Below, piece by piece: positions 5,885 through 13,383 of a stretch of DNA of 13,728 nt; positions within the stretch are counted from its first letter, which is position 1, and every line of letters begins with the position of its first letter. The position numbers and the translations under genes are program-made. The notes under the pieces were generated by a model. It worked only from the letters and a program-made list of their open reading frames with translations, made no database searches and was not told the DNA's origin. The DNA lies in contig JBGCDD010000071.1 in assembly GCA_045105075.1 (NCBI GenBank), forward strand, positions 1 through 13,728, written 5' to 3'. Source of the DNA: JBGCDD01 sp045105075. GTDB lineage: Bacteria; Pseudomonadota; Alphaproteobacteria; Rhodobacterales; Rhodobacteraceae.

Positions 5885-6664
5885 TCACAGCAGGCGCGAG
5901 AACGCGTCCATGACATGGCCGTAATTATCTGATTTCATGCTGAAAATCAGATTTTCATTGGCACTGGTTGCGTAGCCAAGGCAGTGATCATCTTTGCCGG
6001 TTTCGATGAACAGGGTCAGCGATGGGTCGCTGTGGCTGGGACACGCGGCGGCGCGTGCGTTTTGAAAGGCGGCTATTTGGGTGGCGGCCACGGCCTTTAG
6101 TACGGCCACATCCGGGGCGGCGCCGTCGCTGGCGGTGATGCGCCCGCGCGTCAGCTGGATCATGGCACGGGTCTGATCACCGGCGCGCGCCTTGAAACGG
6201 TCAAACAGCGGCATGTCCGCGTCATCGGGTTCCGGTTCCAGCCCCAGATCCTTGATCAGCGCCGACAGCGACAGGCTGTCGCCCGATGCGGCAGTGACTT
6301 TGGTGGTGTGTGTGCTGGTGACGTGCAGATGCTCGGCGGTTTTGACAAAGCTGTGCATCAGATCGGCCAAGGCGGTGCGCGCGATGGTGTTTTCCATCGA
6401 AAGCGCGGCCCCCAGCAGGGCGGGTGGTGCGCTGAGCGCGCCTGTTGTCTCGATCAAACGGTGCACACGGCGCCCGGCCACATCGATGCTGAGCCTGCTT
6501 GGCCCTGAGTCAAAGCGCAGGGTCACCGGCAACACCGTCTGGCTGATTTCCGTGATGATCAGATCCAGAAGCGCGCCGCGCCGTTTGAGCACGCGCGCGC
6601 CACCCTCGCGGGGTTCATCCTTGGTGGCCAATGCCTCGAGCAATGTTTGCAAAGCGGAACTCAT
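5885..6664 (-). CDS. Unrecognised 259-aa cytoplasmic protein
   Basis: 259 aa with no signal peptide or membrane segment. The ATG (6662-6664) overlaps the stop of the preceding small gene as ATGA, so the two are translationally coupled and probably work together. I do not recognise the family. The N-terminal part (24-75) is a mix of helix and strand with a basic patch VLKRRG. The middle (86-120) is helical. Residues 140-160 form an acidic linker (LEPEPDDADMPLFD). The C-terminal 70 residues alternate strands and helices and end YATSANENLIFSMKSDNYGH. The end resembles the alternating pattern of small sensor or Roadblock-like folds, but that is only an impression. An upstream open frame could extend the start; the ATGA junction decided the choice. 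Confidence 0.75.
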   Translation of the reverse strand: MSSALQTLLEALATKDEPREGGARVLKRRGALLDLIITEISQTVLPVTLRFDSGPSRLSIDVAGRRVHRLIETTGALSAPPALLGAALSMENTIARTALADLMHSFVKTAEHLHVTSTHTTKVTAASGDSLSLSALIKDLGLEPEPDDADMPLFDRFKARAGDQTRAMIQLTRGRITASDGAAPDVAVLKAVAATQIAAFQNARAAACPSHSDPSLTLFIETGKDDHCLGYATSANENLIFSMKSDNYGHVMDAFSRLL

Positions 6665-7020
6665 GCGCTGATGCTTTGCGGTAGGGTGCTGCGGGCGTCG
6701 GCCAGAAAGCTGTCCAGATCGATGGACTGCTGGCACATGAACAAATAGGCCTCGCCCGGTTCGTCGGGCGCGCGCAGGAACACAAACAACCCATGGACGA
6801 CGTGTTTGATGGCCAGATCGCATTGCCCCGAACCCAAGGCGGGCACATCGGGTTTGCCCAGCGTCAGCCCGGCCTCGGCGCACAGTTCGTCCAAGGCCTC
6901 GCGCGGCACATTGATGCCATCGGCGGTCATCAACGTCACCCCGGTTTCGATATCGGCATAGGCCGCGATCAAACAATCAGGATAGGCCCCGGTCAGGGTG
7001 TTGAGAAACTCGGCTTGCAT
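6661..7020 (-). CDS. Small protein, possibly Roadblock/LC7-like
   Basis: 119 aa, no signal peptide. The pattern is a helix (1-12), a strand with a turn (CLIAAYADIETGVTLMTADG, 16-35), a helix (ALDELCAEAGLTLG, 42-55), strands (AIKHVVHGLFVFLR, 70-83, and AYLFMCQQ, 91-98) and a last helix (DLDSFLADARSTL, 101-113). This order and the xxADIETGxxL turn are like Roadblock/LC7 proteins such as MglB, which act as regulators of small GTPases. The call is weak in sequence but gains support from its place directly after three GTPase genes. A 97-bp gap with a hairpin separates it from the upstream GTPase; its stop overlaps the next start. It could also be an unrelated alpha/beta protein. Confidence 0.72.
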   Translation of the reverse strand: MQAEFLNTLTGAYPDCLIAAYADIETGVTLMTADGINVPREALDELCAEAGLTLGKPDVPALGSGQCDLAIKHVVHGLFVFLRAPDEPGEAYLFMCQQSIDLDSFLADARSTLPQSISA

Positions 7021-7053
7021 CGGTGTTCCGTGACTTCTTTCAATGGCTTGTGC

Positions 7054-7087
7054 GGCTCAGGGATAAGCGAAATTTGCCCCCTGAGCC
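7054..7087 (-). other. Intergenic stem-loop between the GTPase genes and the Roadblock-like gene
   Basis: GGCTCAGGG (7054-7062) pairs perfectly with CCCTGAGCC (7079-7087). The 16-nt loop contains GCGAAATTTGC, which can extend the pairing. No T run follows on the minus strand. It may be a processing or stability element that splits the operon message into two expression levels. Confidence 0.5.
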
Positions 7088-7117
7088 AGCCTTTGCCAAA
7101 ACAACGTTAACGACGGC

Positions 7118-7984
7118 TCATCCGGTGATCCCGAAGGGTCGGTTGCGGCGCGCATTTCCTTTGGGTTTGACCCGGCGCGGCACGATTTGCGGACCGGTCG
7201 GAACCTGACGGGGTACAGTGCGCGCGGGCGCCATATTGAACTTGGGTTGCTCGGTCTGGACGGGGGCGTCTTGGGGGCTGTGCTCCAGAGGTGGGCTGTC
7301 GTCCAGCGTGTTGATCAGGTTCAGCAGATGATCGGTGAACGCTTCGGCACCGCTGGCAACCCATTGATCGTAATCCTTGAAACCGTGCAGCGCGTGCAAC
7401 AGCGAGATTGGAAACACCTTGTCAAACAGGCCTTCGGTTTCGCGGGTGACGCGGTTCAGAACACGGTTGCGGTCGCCCGGGTTGGTCAGTTTGTCAAAGC
7501 GGGTGACCAGCAGCACGCTTTTGGCCTGCACTTCGGGGGGAACCGTGTCCCAGACCGCGGATTCGGACTGGCGCCAGGCCTGGGTGGCGTGGGTCAGCCA
7601 GATCACCGCATCGGCATCGACCAGAACCCGTTCCCAGACTTCGCTGTCCATGTTGGGGTCGGAAATGCCAGGGAAATCGATCAGATCGCAATGATCCAGA
7701 ATATCGGCCTGAAAATGCAGGTGGATCAGGCGGGTGTCGTCAAACGGCACGCTGTCCAGAGTGCCGCGCGACACCGGCTCGGTGGAGCCATCCAGACACA
7801 CACGGTGATCGCCGCCTTTGCCCTTTGACATCCAGATCGGCGGCAGACGGGTCGCGGTCACCTGTTCGGGCAACGCGCGTCCACGTAGCAAAATGTTGCA
7901 CAGCGTGCTTTTGCCGGCGCTGAATTCGCCCATGATTGCGATGCGTGGCTTGCCCGTGGGGGTCTGGTGGGGGTCAAAAGTCAT
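7118..7984 (-). CDS. Dynamin-type small GTPase with basic C-terminal tail
   Basis: 288 aa. G1/Walker A is GEFSAGKST (19-27), the form typical of bacterial dynamin-like proteins. A G2 threonine lies in VTATRLP (42-48), G3 is DFPG (103-106) and G4 is TRFDK (161-165). The GTPase domain fills residues 13-225 and there is no long helical stalk, so it is much shorter than a full dynamin. The last 40 residues are rich in Pro, Arg and Lys (VPRRVKPKGNARRNRP), suited to electrostatic contact with membrane or nucleic acid. The ATG at 7982-7984 overlaps the stop of the large GTPase as ATGA; an 8-codon longer frame exists but lies inside that gene. The pairing suggests the two GTPases form a heteromeric complex, as known for some bacterial dynamin pairs. 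Confidence 0.85.
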   Translation of the reverse strand: MTFDPHQTPTGKPRIAIMGEFSAGKSTLCNILLRGRALPEQVTATRLPPIWMSKGKGGDHRVCLDGSTEPVSRGTLDSVPFDDTRLIHLHFQADILDHCDLIDFPGISDPNMDSEVWERVLVDADAVIWLTHATQAWRQSESAVWDTVPPEVQAKSVLLVTRFDKLTNPGDRNRVLNRVTRETEGLFDKVFPISLLHALHGFKDYDQWVASGAEAFTDHLLNLINTLDDSPPLEHSPQDAPVQTEQPKFNMAPARTVPRQVPTGPQIVPRRVKPKGNARRNRPFGITG

Positions 7985-10080
7985 GCGGCGTCTCCTCGTT
8001 CCGACCACTGGGATCCGTCTGGGTCCATGTCGAGTTCTTCAAAAATGATTTCAAAAAGGGCATCGCGTTCCTCTTGCGAGGTAACGCCAAACAGGCCGTG
8101 CAGGTCCTCAATCGCAATGTGTGATTTGGCACAAATATCGTCCAGCACCAGCCGTTGCTCGGTCATAAAGTCGGCCAGAGCGGCCAAAGCGCGGGCGCGG
8201 ATTTCTTCGGTTTGTGTGCGGCGCAGATCATCCACCATGGGCGTGGTTTCCGCCTCGATCAGATCGCGGAACCCTTGGGCAAATGAGCGATAGCCCTTAC
8301 GTTGGCCCCACCAGCTTTTCCACCACGAGGTTTTGACATCCAGCGCGATGGTCTGGGCCAGCCCGACAGGGGGCGGCACATCCGGCGCCGAAGGCGGTTC
8401 GATCGCAAAGTTCTCGGGCTCGACGTCAAAAATCTCGCCATAGGCCGTGGTCAGCTTGGCGGCGTTGTGTTCAAAATGCGCGTTGATTTCGGATTTCGCC
8501 GAGTTGCGCATCACCTGATAAGCGGTGCGCATCAGCAGGCGCAGGCCGTCGGGGCTGTAGTTCCAGACATGGCCTTCGCCGTAGTTTTCCAAATGGCCCA
8601 GCAGGGAATCAAGAGCGCGGCCCAGAAAGCGGTTGTGGGCCTGATCGACCCGCGCGTCGAAGCTGTCAAACACCCGCTGAAGCGCTGCATTCAGATCTTG
8701 CTGGGCGCTGCTTTCAATCGCGTCAATCTTCTGGTCGATCTCCTCTGGGCTGAGCTTGAGGATCTCGTCGCTGTTGGCGCGCACCGAAATCATGCTGGAG
8801 GACGCCCGCAGACCCGACACCATGTTGGCGGCCCGTTTGCGCGCACTGTTCAGCGTTTTCTTGCCGCTGCTTTCAACGACGCGTTGCGAGATTTCGTGCC
8901 ACAATGCAGGCACGCCGGACAGCAGCCAGGCGGCGCTTTCCTGATCCATCGCATCCAGATCGTGTTGCGTGCTCAGGCCGGTGCCATAGTCTTCCATGGC
9001 GTCAATGCTGGCCTCGGGCAGCTCGTGCAACGTGTCGGTCAGCGCGGCATTGGCCCAAAGCCCGCTGCCGAAAACGATGGTGGGGTTGTCGGGGCCGTCA
9101 TGTTTGGCCAGTGTTTTCAACAGGCTGGCACGGACCTCGCCGACCTGTTCGGTCGGGTTCTCCAGCTCGTCGATGCGGTTGACAAACAATATGATCTGGC
9201 GCGCCTTGACGTTGGCGATCAGCCGGATCAGCCCCATATCCACCGCGCTGAGCGCTTGGTGCGCCGACAGCACAACCACACAGATCTTGCTGTCACGGAT
9301 CGCGCGGATGGTGATCTGTTCGCGCATCAGGAACGTGTCATTCAGCCCCGGCGTGTCGCGCAAGGTAATGGCGCAGGGCAGGTTGGGTGCGTCCAGAAAC
9401 AGATCGGCCGAGCGGGTGATATCAGCGAACTGGCCCTGCCGGTCGCGCGCCGATCCGGTTTCAAAGTCATCGCCCAGACAGACATAGCGCTGCACCAGCG
9501 CGTCATCGAGATGCTGAAAATTATGGGTTTGACCCAACAGCATTTCGAACTTGCGCCCAAGCCGCTCGCGGGTTTTTTCGTACATCTTTGTCACTTGCGC
9601 CTGCAGGCGTTCGTGTTCTTTGTCGGCGCCGGTGCGGGCCGACAATTCGCCGATGCGCCCGCCGTTTTGCACCAGATTGTCCCATTCATCGCCGTCAAAA
9701 AACTGAAAGCTGGCCATGGGGCTGCCGGGCGCGCGCGGGGTGTTCAGATGGATCGAGGTGACAACAGACGTCCACGGGTTCACGTCCGCAGGCAACAGGC
9801 CCGGGCGCGCCGCCAATGCATTGACCAACGTGGTTTTGCCGGACTTGATCTGGCCGATGAAGGTGATCGCGGGGGCAAAGCCGTCAAGTTCGTGCTGCAT
9901 CGCGCGGGTTTTGCGCGCAATTGCGTCGCCGCCGATCGAACAGATGTCTGCCAGCGTTTCCTGCAGATCTTCCACGTCCTGACGAAAGGCGCGCAACGGA
10001 GCAAGCCCGTGTCCGGCAAAGTCGGGTACCGGCGCCGCAACAGGTGTTGAGGCGGGATCGGTCTGTGGTGTCATGTCCAT
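7981..10080 (-). CDS. Dynamin-like large GTPase
   Basis: 699 aa. G1 is GQIKSGKTTL (76-85), the G2 threonine lies in NPWTSVVT (101-108), G3 is DTPGLNDT (242-249) and G4 is NRIDEL (301-306). The N-terminal helix (30-70) precedes the G domain and a long helical region (about 390-545, with QKIDAIESSAQQDLNAAL) follows it, as in the bundle and stalk of bacterial dynamins. A Trp-rich patch SWWKSWWGQRKGYR (585-598) follows a proline-rich linker and could insert into membrane as a paddle. No transmembrane segment is seen. Bacterial dynamins remodel or repair membranes, and some act in stress or phage defence. AGGAG lies 7 nt before the first ATG. The C-terminal TGA overlaps the next GTPase start. Confidence 0.88.
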   Translation of the reverse strand: MDMTPQTDPASTPVAAPVPDFAGHGLAPLRAFRQDVEDLQETLADICSIGGDAIARKTRAMQHELDGFAPAITFIGQIKSGKTTLVNALAARPGLLPADVNPWTSVVTSIHLNTPRAPGSPMASFQFFDGDEWDNLVQNGGRIGELSARTGADKEHERLQAQVTKMYEKTRERLGRKFEMLLGQTHNFQHLDDALVQRYVCLGDDFETGSARDRQGQFADITRSADLFLDAPNLPCAITLRDTPGLNDTFLMREQITIRAIRDSKICVVVLSAHQALSAVDMGLIRLIANVKARQIILFVNRIDELENPTEQVGEVRASLLKTLAKHDGPDNPTIVFGSGLWANAALTDTLHELPEASIDAMEDYGTGLSTQHDLDAMDQESAAWLLSGVPALWHEISQRVVESSGKKTLNSARKRAANMVSGLRASSSMISVRANSDEILKLSPEEIDQKIDAIESSAQQDLNAALQRVFDSFDARVDQAHNRFLGRALDSLLGHLENYGEGHVWNYSPDGLRLLMRTAYQVMRNSAKSEINAHFEHNAAKLTTAYGEIFDVEPENFAIEPPSAPDVPPPVGLAQTIALDVKTSWWKSWWGQRKGYRSFAQGFRDLIEAETTPMVDDLRRTQTEEIRARALAALADFMTEQRLVLDDICAKSHIAIEDLHGLFGVTSQEERDALFEIIFEELDMDPDGSQWSERGDAA

Positions 10081-10184
10081 CGCGTGTCTCCTGAAACCCG
10101 GAGGAAAAAAAGGCAGTCGGGTATAAACTGATTACGGTTCACTGTGTTTCGATTCGTTGTGACAAACGTGTTGTCTGTGTTGGT
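10081..10184 (-). other. Gap between two GTPase genes
   Basis: 104 bp with a run of seven A (T on the minus strand) at about 10104-10110 flanked by a short ACCCG/CGGGT pairing. It also holds the ribosome-binding site of the large GTPase. An internal promoter is possible, since it is among the larger gaps in the array, but no convincing -35/-10 pair was found. Confidence 0.3.
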
Positions 10185-11471
10185 CTAGGCCGCCCTTTCG
10201 GTGTCAAATCCGCGTTTTATCTGAAGCAGCATGGTCACGGCGTCGGCCGCGCAGTTTTCACCGCCCTCAATGCGCAACAGTTGAATAAGGTCTTCTGCGT
10301 CCTGGGTCTGGGCGCGCAATTGGGCCAGCGCCGGAGTGTCGGGCAGCGCGGGCCGGCTGAGGTGTTCGCTGAGCCAGGTGATTTCGGCAGCGGAGCGTTT
10401 CAGGATCTGGTCCGGGGCGTCCGTTGCCATGTCTTTGAGTGCAGCACCTGCGCTTTGCAGCCGGTCGGCGGCGGTGTCAAAGGCGCCGTTCAGAACGGTC
10501 AGATCAACCACCGGTTTGGGTGCTGGTTTTGGTTTTGGTGCCGGTTTTGGCGCGGCCACAGGTTTTGGTTTTGGCGCAGCTTGGGCCACACGGGTCGGTT
10601 TTACCGGAACCGGTTTGGCCGCTGCTGGTTTGGCTGATGTCACGCCAAGCTGGCCACGATGGGCGTGCAGCAAGATATCGGCCTGATCCACGATCGCCTG
10701 GCGACCGCGTTCGATCTGGCGCAACAGTGTGGAAATCAACGCGGTGCCACCCGAGGCGCGCAGCCGGGCCTTGTCGACCCCACCGGGTGCTGCGCGTGCA
10801 ATTGCGGCGTCTTGCGCAGAGATCCCCAGAACATGGGCAAATTCACTGCCCGACCGGCGGGCCAGCTCGTTGATAATGTCTTCGCGCGGAGCCCCAAACA
10901 GATCTGTGCGCGTGCGCAGCAACAGGGCATGGTCCTTGATCGCATCGGGGGCCTCGGCCCAAAGCGTTTGCTCGCCGGCGTCAAATTCCTCGGTGCACCA
11001 GATCGCGATATCGGCCTGTTTGCAGGCCCATTGCAGTGCGCGCATCTGTTCCACGCGGTCCGGCGAGGTGACGATTTCCAGCAAAGAGATCTTGGTCAGG
11101 GCAATCAGCGGCGCTTCGATTTTGAGCATCACCGGATCCATCGCGGCAAAGCGGTAGAAATCGGGGGTGCCGTCTTCGGTCAGCTGAGTGCCGTCGGGCA
11201 GGGTGAGCGTGCTGCGCCATGCGTCGCCGTGCCCAAGGTGCAAGGTGCAAAGCCGCAGCGCCAGCGGCACCAGATCTTCGCCCGCCAGCAAATTGAGCAC
11301 CGCAGATTTGCCAGAACCGGGACGGCCCAACAGCACCACACGCGTTGTGGTTTCAAGCCGCGCCATCAGGGTTTCGGCCCTGGGCTGGACGGCGTTGGGC
11401 AACACGGCGGCGGCAATGGCTTGCGCCAGTTGGGCTTGGGTGTCGGCCTGCTGTTGAGCAATCTGGCTCAT
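10185..11471 (-). CDS. P-loop GTPase-like protein with degenerate G3 motif and Pro/Lys-rich linker
   Basis: 428 aa. Walker A GRPGSGKSAVLNLLAG is at 49-64 and a G4-like RTRTD at 186-190. Where DxxG is expected the sequence reads LLEIVTSPDRV (130-140), without the aspartate and glycine. It may bind nucleotide but hydrolyse it poorly, like regulatory pseudo-GTPases. Residues 281-320 are a low-complexity KPxP/APKP linker (DNA 10512-10631), followed by a helical C-terminal domain (321-425). The start is 3 nt after the phosphatase stop, with GGGGAG about 10 nt upstream. Its place between phosphatase and dynamin genes suggests it links signalling to the large GTPase. The linker resembles those of scaffold or envelope-spanning proteins, but no membrane segment is present. 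Confidence 0.75.
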   Translation of the reverse strand: MSQIAQQQADTQAQLAQAIAAAVLPNAVQPRAETLMARLETTTRVVLLGRPGSGKSAVLNLLAGEDLVPLALRLCTLHLGHGDAWRSTLTLPDGTQLTEDGTPDFYRFAAMDPVMLKIEAPLIALTKISLLEIVTSPDRVEQMRALQWACKQADIAIWCTEEFDAGEQTLWAEAPDAIKDHALLLRTRTDLFGAPREDIINELARRSGSEFAHVLGISAQDAAIARAAPGGVDKARLRASGGTALISTLLRQIERGRQAIVDQADILLHAHRGQLGVTSAKPAAAKPVPVKPTRVAQAAPKPKPVAAPKPAPKPKPAPKPVVDLTVLNGAFDTAADRLQSAGAALKDMATDAPDQILKRSAAEITWLSEHLSRPALPDTPALAQLRAQTQDAEDLIQLLRIEGGENCAADAVTMLLQIKRGFDTERAA

Positions 11472-11474
11472 GGT

Positions 11475-12548
11475 TTACACGCTCCCCGAGGCGCGAACCG
11501 TGTCATAGACGACATCGGTTTCAGCCTCGGCTGGGGTTTCAGTTTGGGTGGTGTCGCTGTCCGGTTTTGGATGCACCTTGGCTGCAACCTCCGCTTTTGG
11601 GAGCACCTCAGGTGGAACCTGCGGCTTGGGCGGCGGGGTTTCGTCGGGGGCGGCAAGCGGTTGACCATCCATTCCGACCACACGGGTCAGGCTGGCGGTG
11701 TGATCCTCCATCGAGCCGATCGGCTTGGGGATGATCTTGCGTTCAACCGGTTTCATGTGGTTCAGCTTGATCACCGAAAACGACACGTTGTCCTGATCGG
11801 GATCGTTCAGCTCGGCCACAGCTTCCAGCAGATGCCCGGCGATTTCGGCCGATTTGCGCCGCCGGTACTTGTGCAGGATCTTTTGCAGGCGGGGTTCGCC
11901 CAGATATTGCAGCCCGTCCGAAGACACCAGCACAACGTCGCCCATCTGCAACTCGAACGGTGTCATCGGGCAATCGGATTTGGCAATCGACTGGCCAATG
12001 ATCACCGAGGTCAAACAGTTGCGATCCGGGTGATTGGCGGCTTTTTCCGCGCTCAGCAGGTTTTGCTGCACCATGAAATCGATCTGCGGCGCCATTGAGT
12101 GGTCTTCGTTCAGCTGGCTCAGCTTGCCGGCGCGCAACAGGTACAGCGGACTGTCCCCGACGCTCATCCAGAACAGCCGGTTTTCCACCAACACCAGAGA
12201 CAGCAACGTGGCACCCATGCCCCGGGCTTCGGGGTTGGCTTTGACGAAATCGCTGATTGTCGCATTGGCACCAGCGGTGGCGGCGGCAAAGCAATCGGGG
12301 ATATGCTGTTCCTGATCGGCAAAGGTCGCCGAGCGGAATTTCAACTCGCTGTAGACTTCGGTGAGCACGATTTTGGACGCAACATCGCCCGCTTCGTGCC
12401 CGCCCATGCCATCGGCCAGAACGGCAACGCCGCTGTCCATGCCATAGGGAAAGTCGGTGATGATGGCGTCTTCCTGGTAATCCCGCGCACCTTGCGACAG
12501 GCCAGAAGCCACATCGTATCGGGGTTCAGGCGATCGCCAGATCATCAT
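11475..12548 (-). CDS. PPM/PP2C-type Ser/Thr protein phosphatase with Pro-rich tail
   Basis: 357 aa. All PP2C signature motifs are present: ARDYQEDA (21-28), ADGMGGHEAG (45-54), GMGATLL (110-116), VGDSPLYLLR (130-139), EDHS (148-151), SSDGL (209-213) and DQDNVS (251-256). The metal-binding aspartates (D27, D46, D210, D253) are intact, so it should be active on phospho-Ser/Thr, using Mn or Mg. About 95 residues follow the catalytic domain (263-357), rich in Pro, Lys, Thr and Glu, which may be a docking or phosphorylated tail. The start overlaps the FHA gene by 23 bp. GAGGAG precedes two adjacent ATGs (12546-12548 and 12543-12545); the second has the better spacing. It probably reverses phosphorylation by a kinase whose target the FHA protein reads. 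Confidence 0.93.
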   Translation of the reverse strand: MMIWRSPEPRYDVASGLSQGARDYQEDAIITDFPYGMDSGVAVLADGMGGHEAGDVASKIVLTEVYSELKFRSATFADQEQHIPDCFAAATAGANATISDFVKANPEARGMGATLLSLVLVENRLFWMSVGDSPLYLLRAGKLSQLNEDHSMAPQIDFMVQQNLLSAEKAANHPDRNCLTSVIIGQSIAKSDCPMTPFELQMGDVVLVSSDGLQYLGEPRLQKILHKYRRRKSAEIAGHLLEAVAELNDPDQDNVSFSVIKLNHMKPVERKIIPKPIGSMEDHTASLTRVVGMDGQPLAAPDETPPPKPQVPPEVLPKAEVAAKVHPKPDSDTTQTETPAEAETDVVYDTVRASGSV

Positions 12549-13344
12549 CGTTCTCCTCGTCTTGCTTGGGCGCGTCCCAAGAGAAATCGTCGCTGATCAA
12601 CGTCTTGAGCAGCAAAACAGTCTCGCCGATCATGATCTTGTCGCCGTCACTCAGCGTTTCGTTGGAAATGACCGGCTTGCCGTTCAGGCGCACGATGTTG
12701 GCTTTGCCGCCGTGACCCAGCAGGAACGAAGAGTCCGCGGCGTCAAACACAATGGCGGCGTGGTTGTTGCGCGAGATCGCGGCGTCGCCGAAATCAAGCT
12801 GGATCGCCTGGTCTTCGCCGCGCCCGATCTGGGCCATGCCGGCGGTCAGGGCAAAACAGTGGCCGCGCCCGGGCCCTTCGGTCACCAAAATCCAGCCCAC
12901 AGGGAACTGGACGCGCTCGGTCGGGGACACCTGCTTGCTGGCTTCAAACACATCAACCGACGCCCCTTCCGAGGTGTCAAAACCGAGCAGACGGGTCCGA
13001 TTGCGCCGGGCGCGCGACGCGGCGCGGTCCGGGGCGGCCACGCTGTGGGCGGCCTGCGCGGAAGCGGCACGGATCGGCGTCACCTCGGCGGTGGCTTCGG
13101 CGGCGTCGTCTTCCAGATCCCAGATGTTGACCCCGGACTGGCGCGGTTCACCGACCGTGTCGGCCACCTTTTTGATGGTCTCGGCATTGGTTTCGCGCGG
13201 TCTGGGCTTTGGCTTTGGGACAATTGTGTCAGCCAGGATCAGCGGCGTGGGCGCGCGATCCATTGCGGACACCGGGGCTTTGGCCTTGGGCGATTGTTCG
13301 GTATTGGCGTCCTTGCGGCCAAAAAACGAATTTAGAATTCCCAT
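12526..13344 (-). CDS. FHA-domain protein
   Basis: 272 aa. The FHA domain occupies about 148-250 and has the conserved residues: GRGE (174-177), ISRNNHAAI (190-198, with S191 and H195) and RLNGKPV (219-225). FHA domains bind phosphothreonine peptides, so the product reads the output of a Ser/Thr kinase. The N-terminus MGILNSFFGRK is an amphipathic, basic stretch seen in similar FHA proteins and could touch the membrane. A long disordered region (11-145) contains PKPKPRPRE (43-51) and possible phosphorylation sites. The C-terminus is acidic (QDEENDDDLAIA). A GAGG element lies 8 nt upstream of the ATG. It is followed directly by the phosphatase, a pairing also seen in type VI secretion and other Ser/Thr kinase loci. 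Confidence 0.9.
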   Translation of the reverse strand: MGILNSFFGRKDANTEQSPKAKAPVSAMDRAPTPLILADTIVPKPKPRPRETNAETIKKVADTVGEPRQSGVNIWDLEDDAAEATAEVTPIRAASAQAAHSVAAPDRAASRARRNRTRLLGFDTSEGASVDVFEASKQVSPTERVQFPVGWILVTEGPGRGHCFALTAGMAQIGRGEDQAIQLDFGDAAISRNNHAAIVFDAADSSFLLGHGGKANIVRLNGKPVISNETLSDGDKIMIGETVLLLKTLISDDFSWDAPKQDEENDDDLAIA

Positions 13345-13383
13345 CTCTCTATCCTCAATTGTTTTGCTTTTCTTGCGCGGGGT

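Noticed and set aside
8302..10050. A 582-codon open frame on the plus strand
   Set aside because: It lies opposite the dynamin-like gene, whose GTPase motifs are clear. The plus-strand protein is low in recognisable structure and typical of antisense frames in high-GC genes.
10081..10184. An intrinsic terminator at the seven-T run before the large GTPase gene
   Set aside because: Only a 4-bp stem precedes the T run on the minus strand, too weak to end transcription.
10659..12098. A 479-codon open frame on the plus strand
   Set aside because: It runs antisense across the GTPase-like and phosphatase genes and has no motif or ribosome-binding site.
12921..12932. A further partition site, since GGGGACA occurs in the FHA gene
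   Set aside because: It is a single half-site without the opposite arm, expected by chance in GC-rich DNA.
11475..13344. Type VI secretion locus, suggested by the FHA and PP2C genes
   Set aside because: No Tss, Hcp, VgrG or ClpV genes are present, and dynamin-like GTPases are not part of that system.
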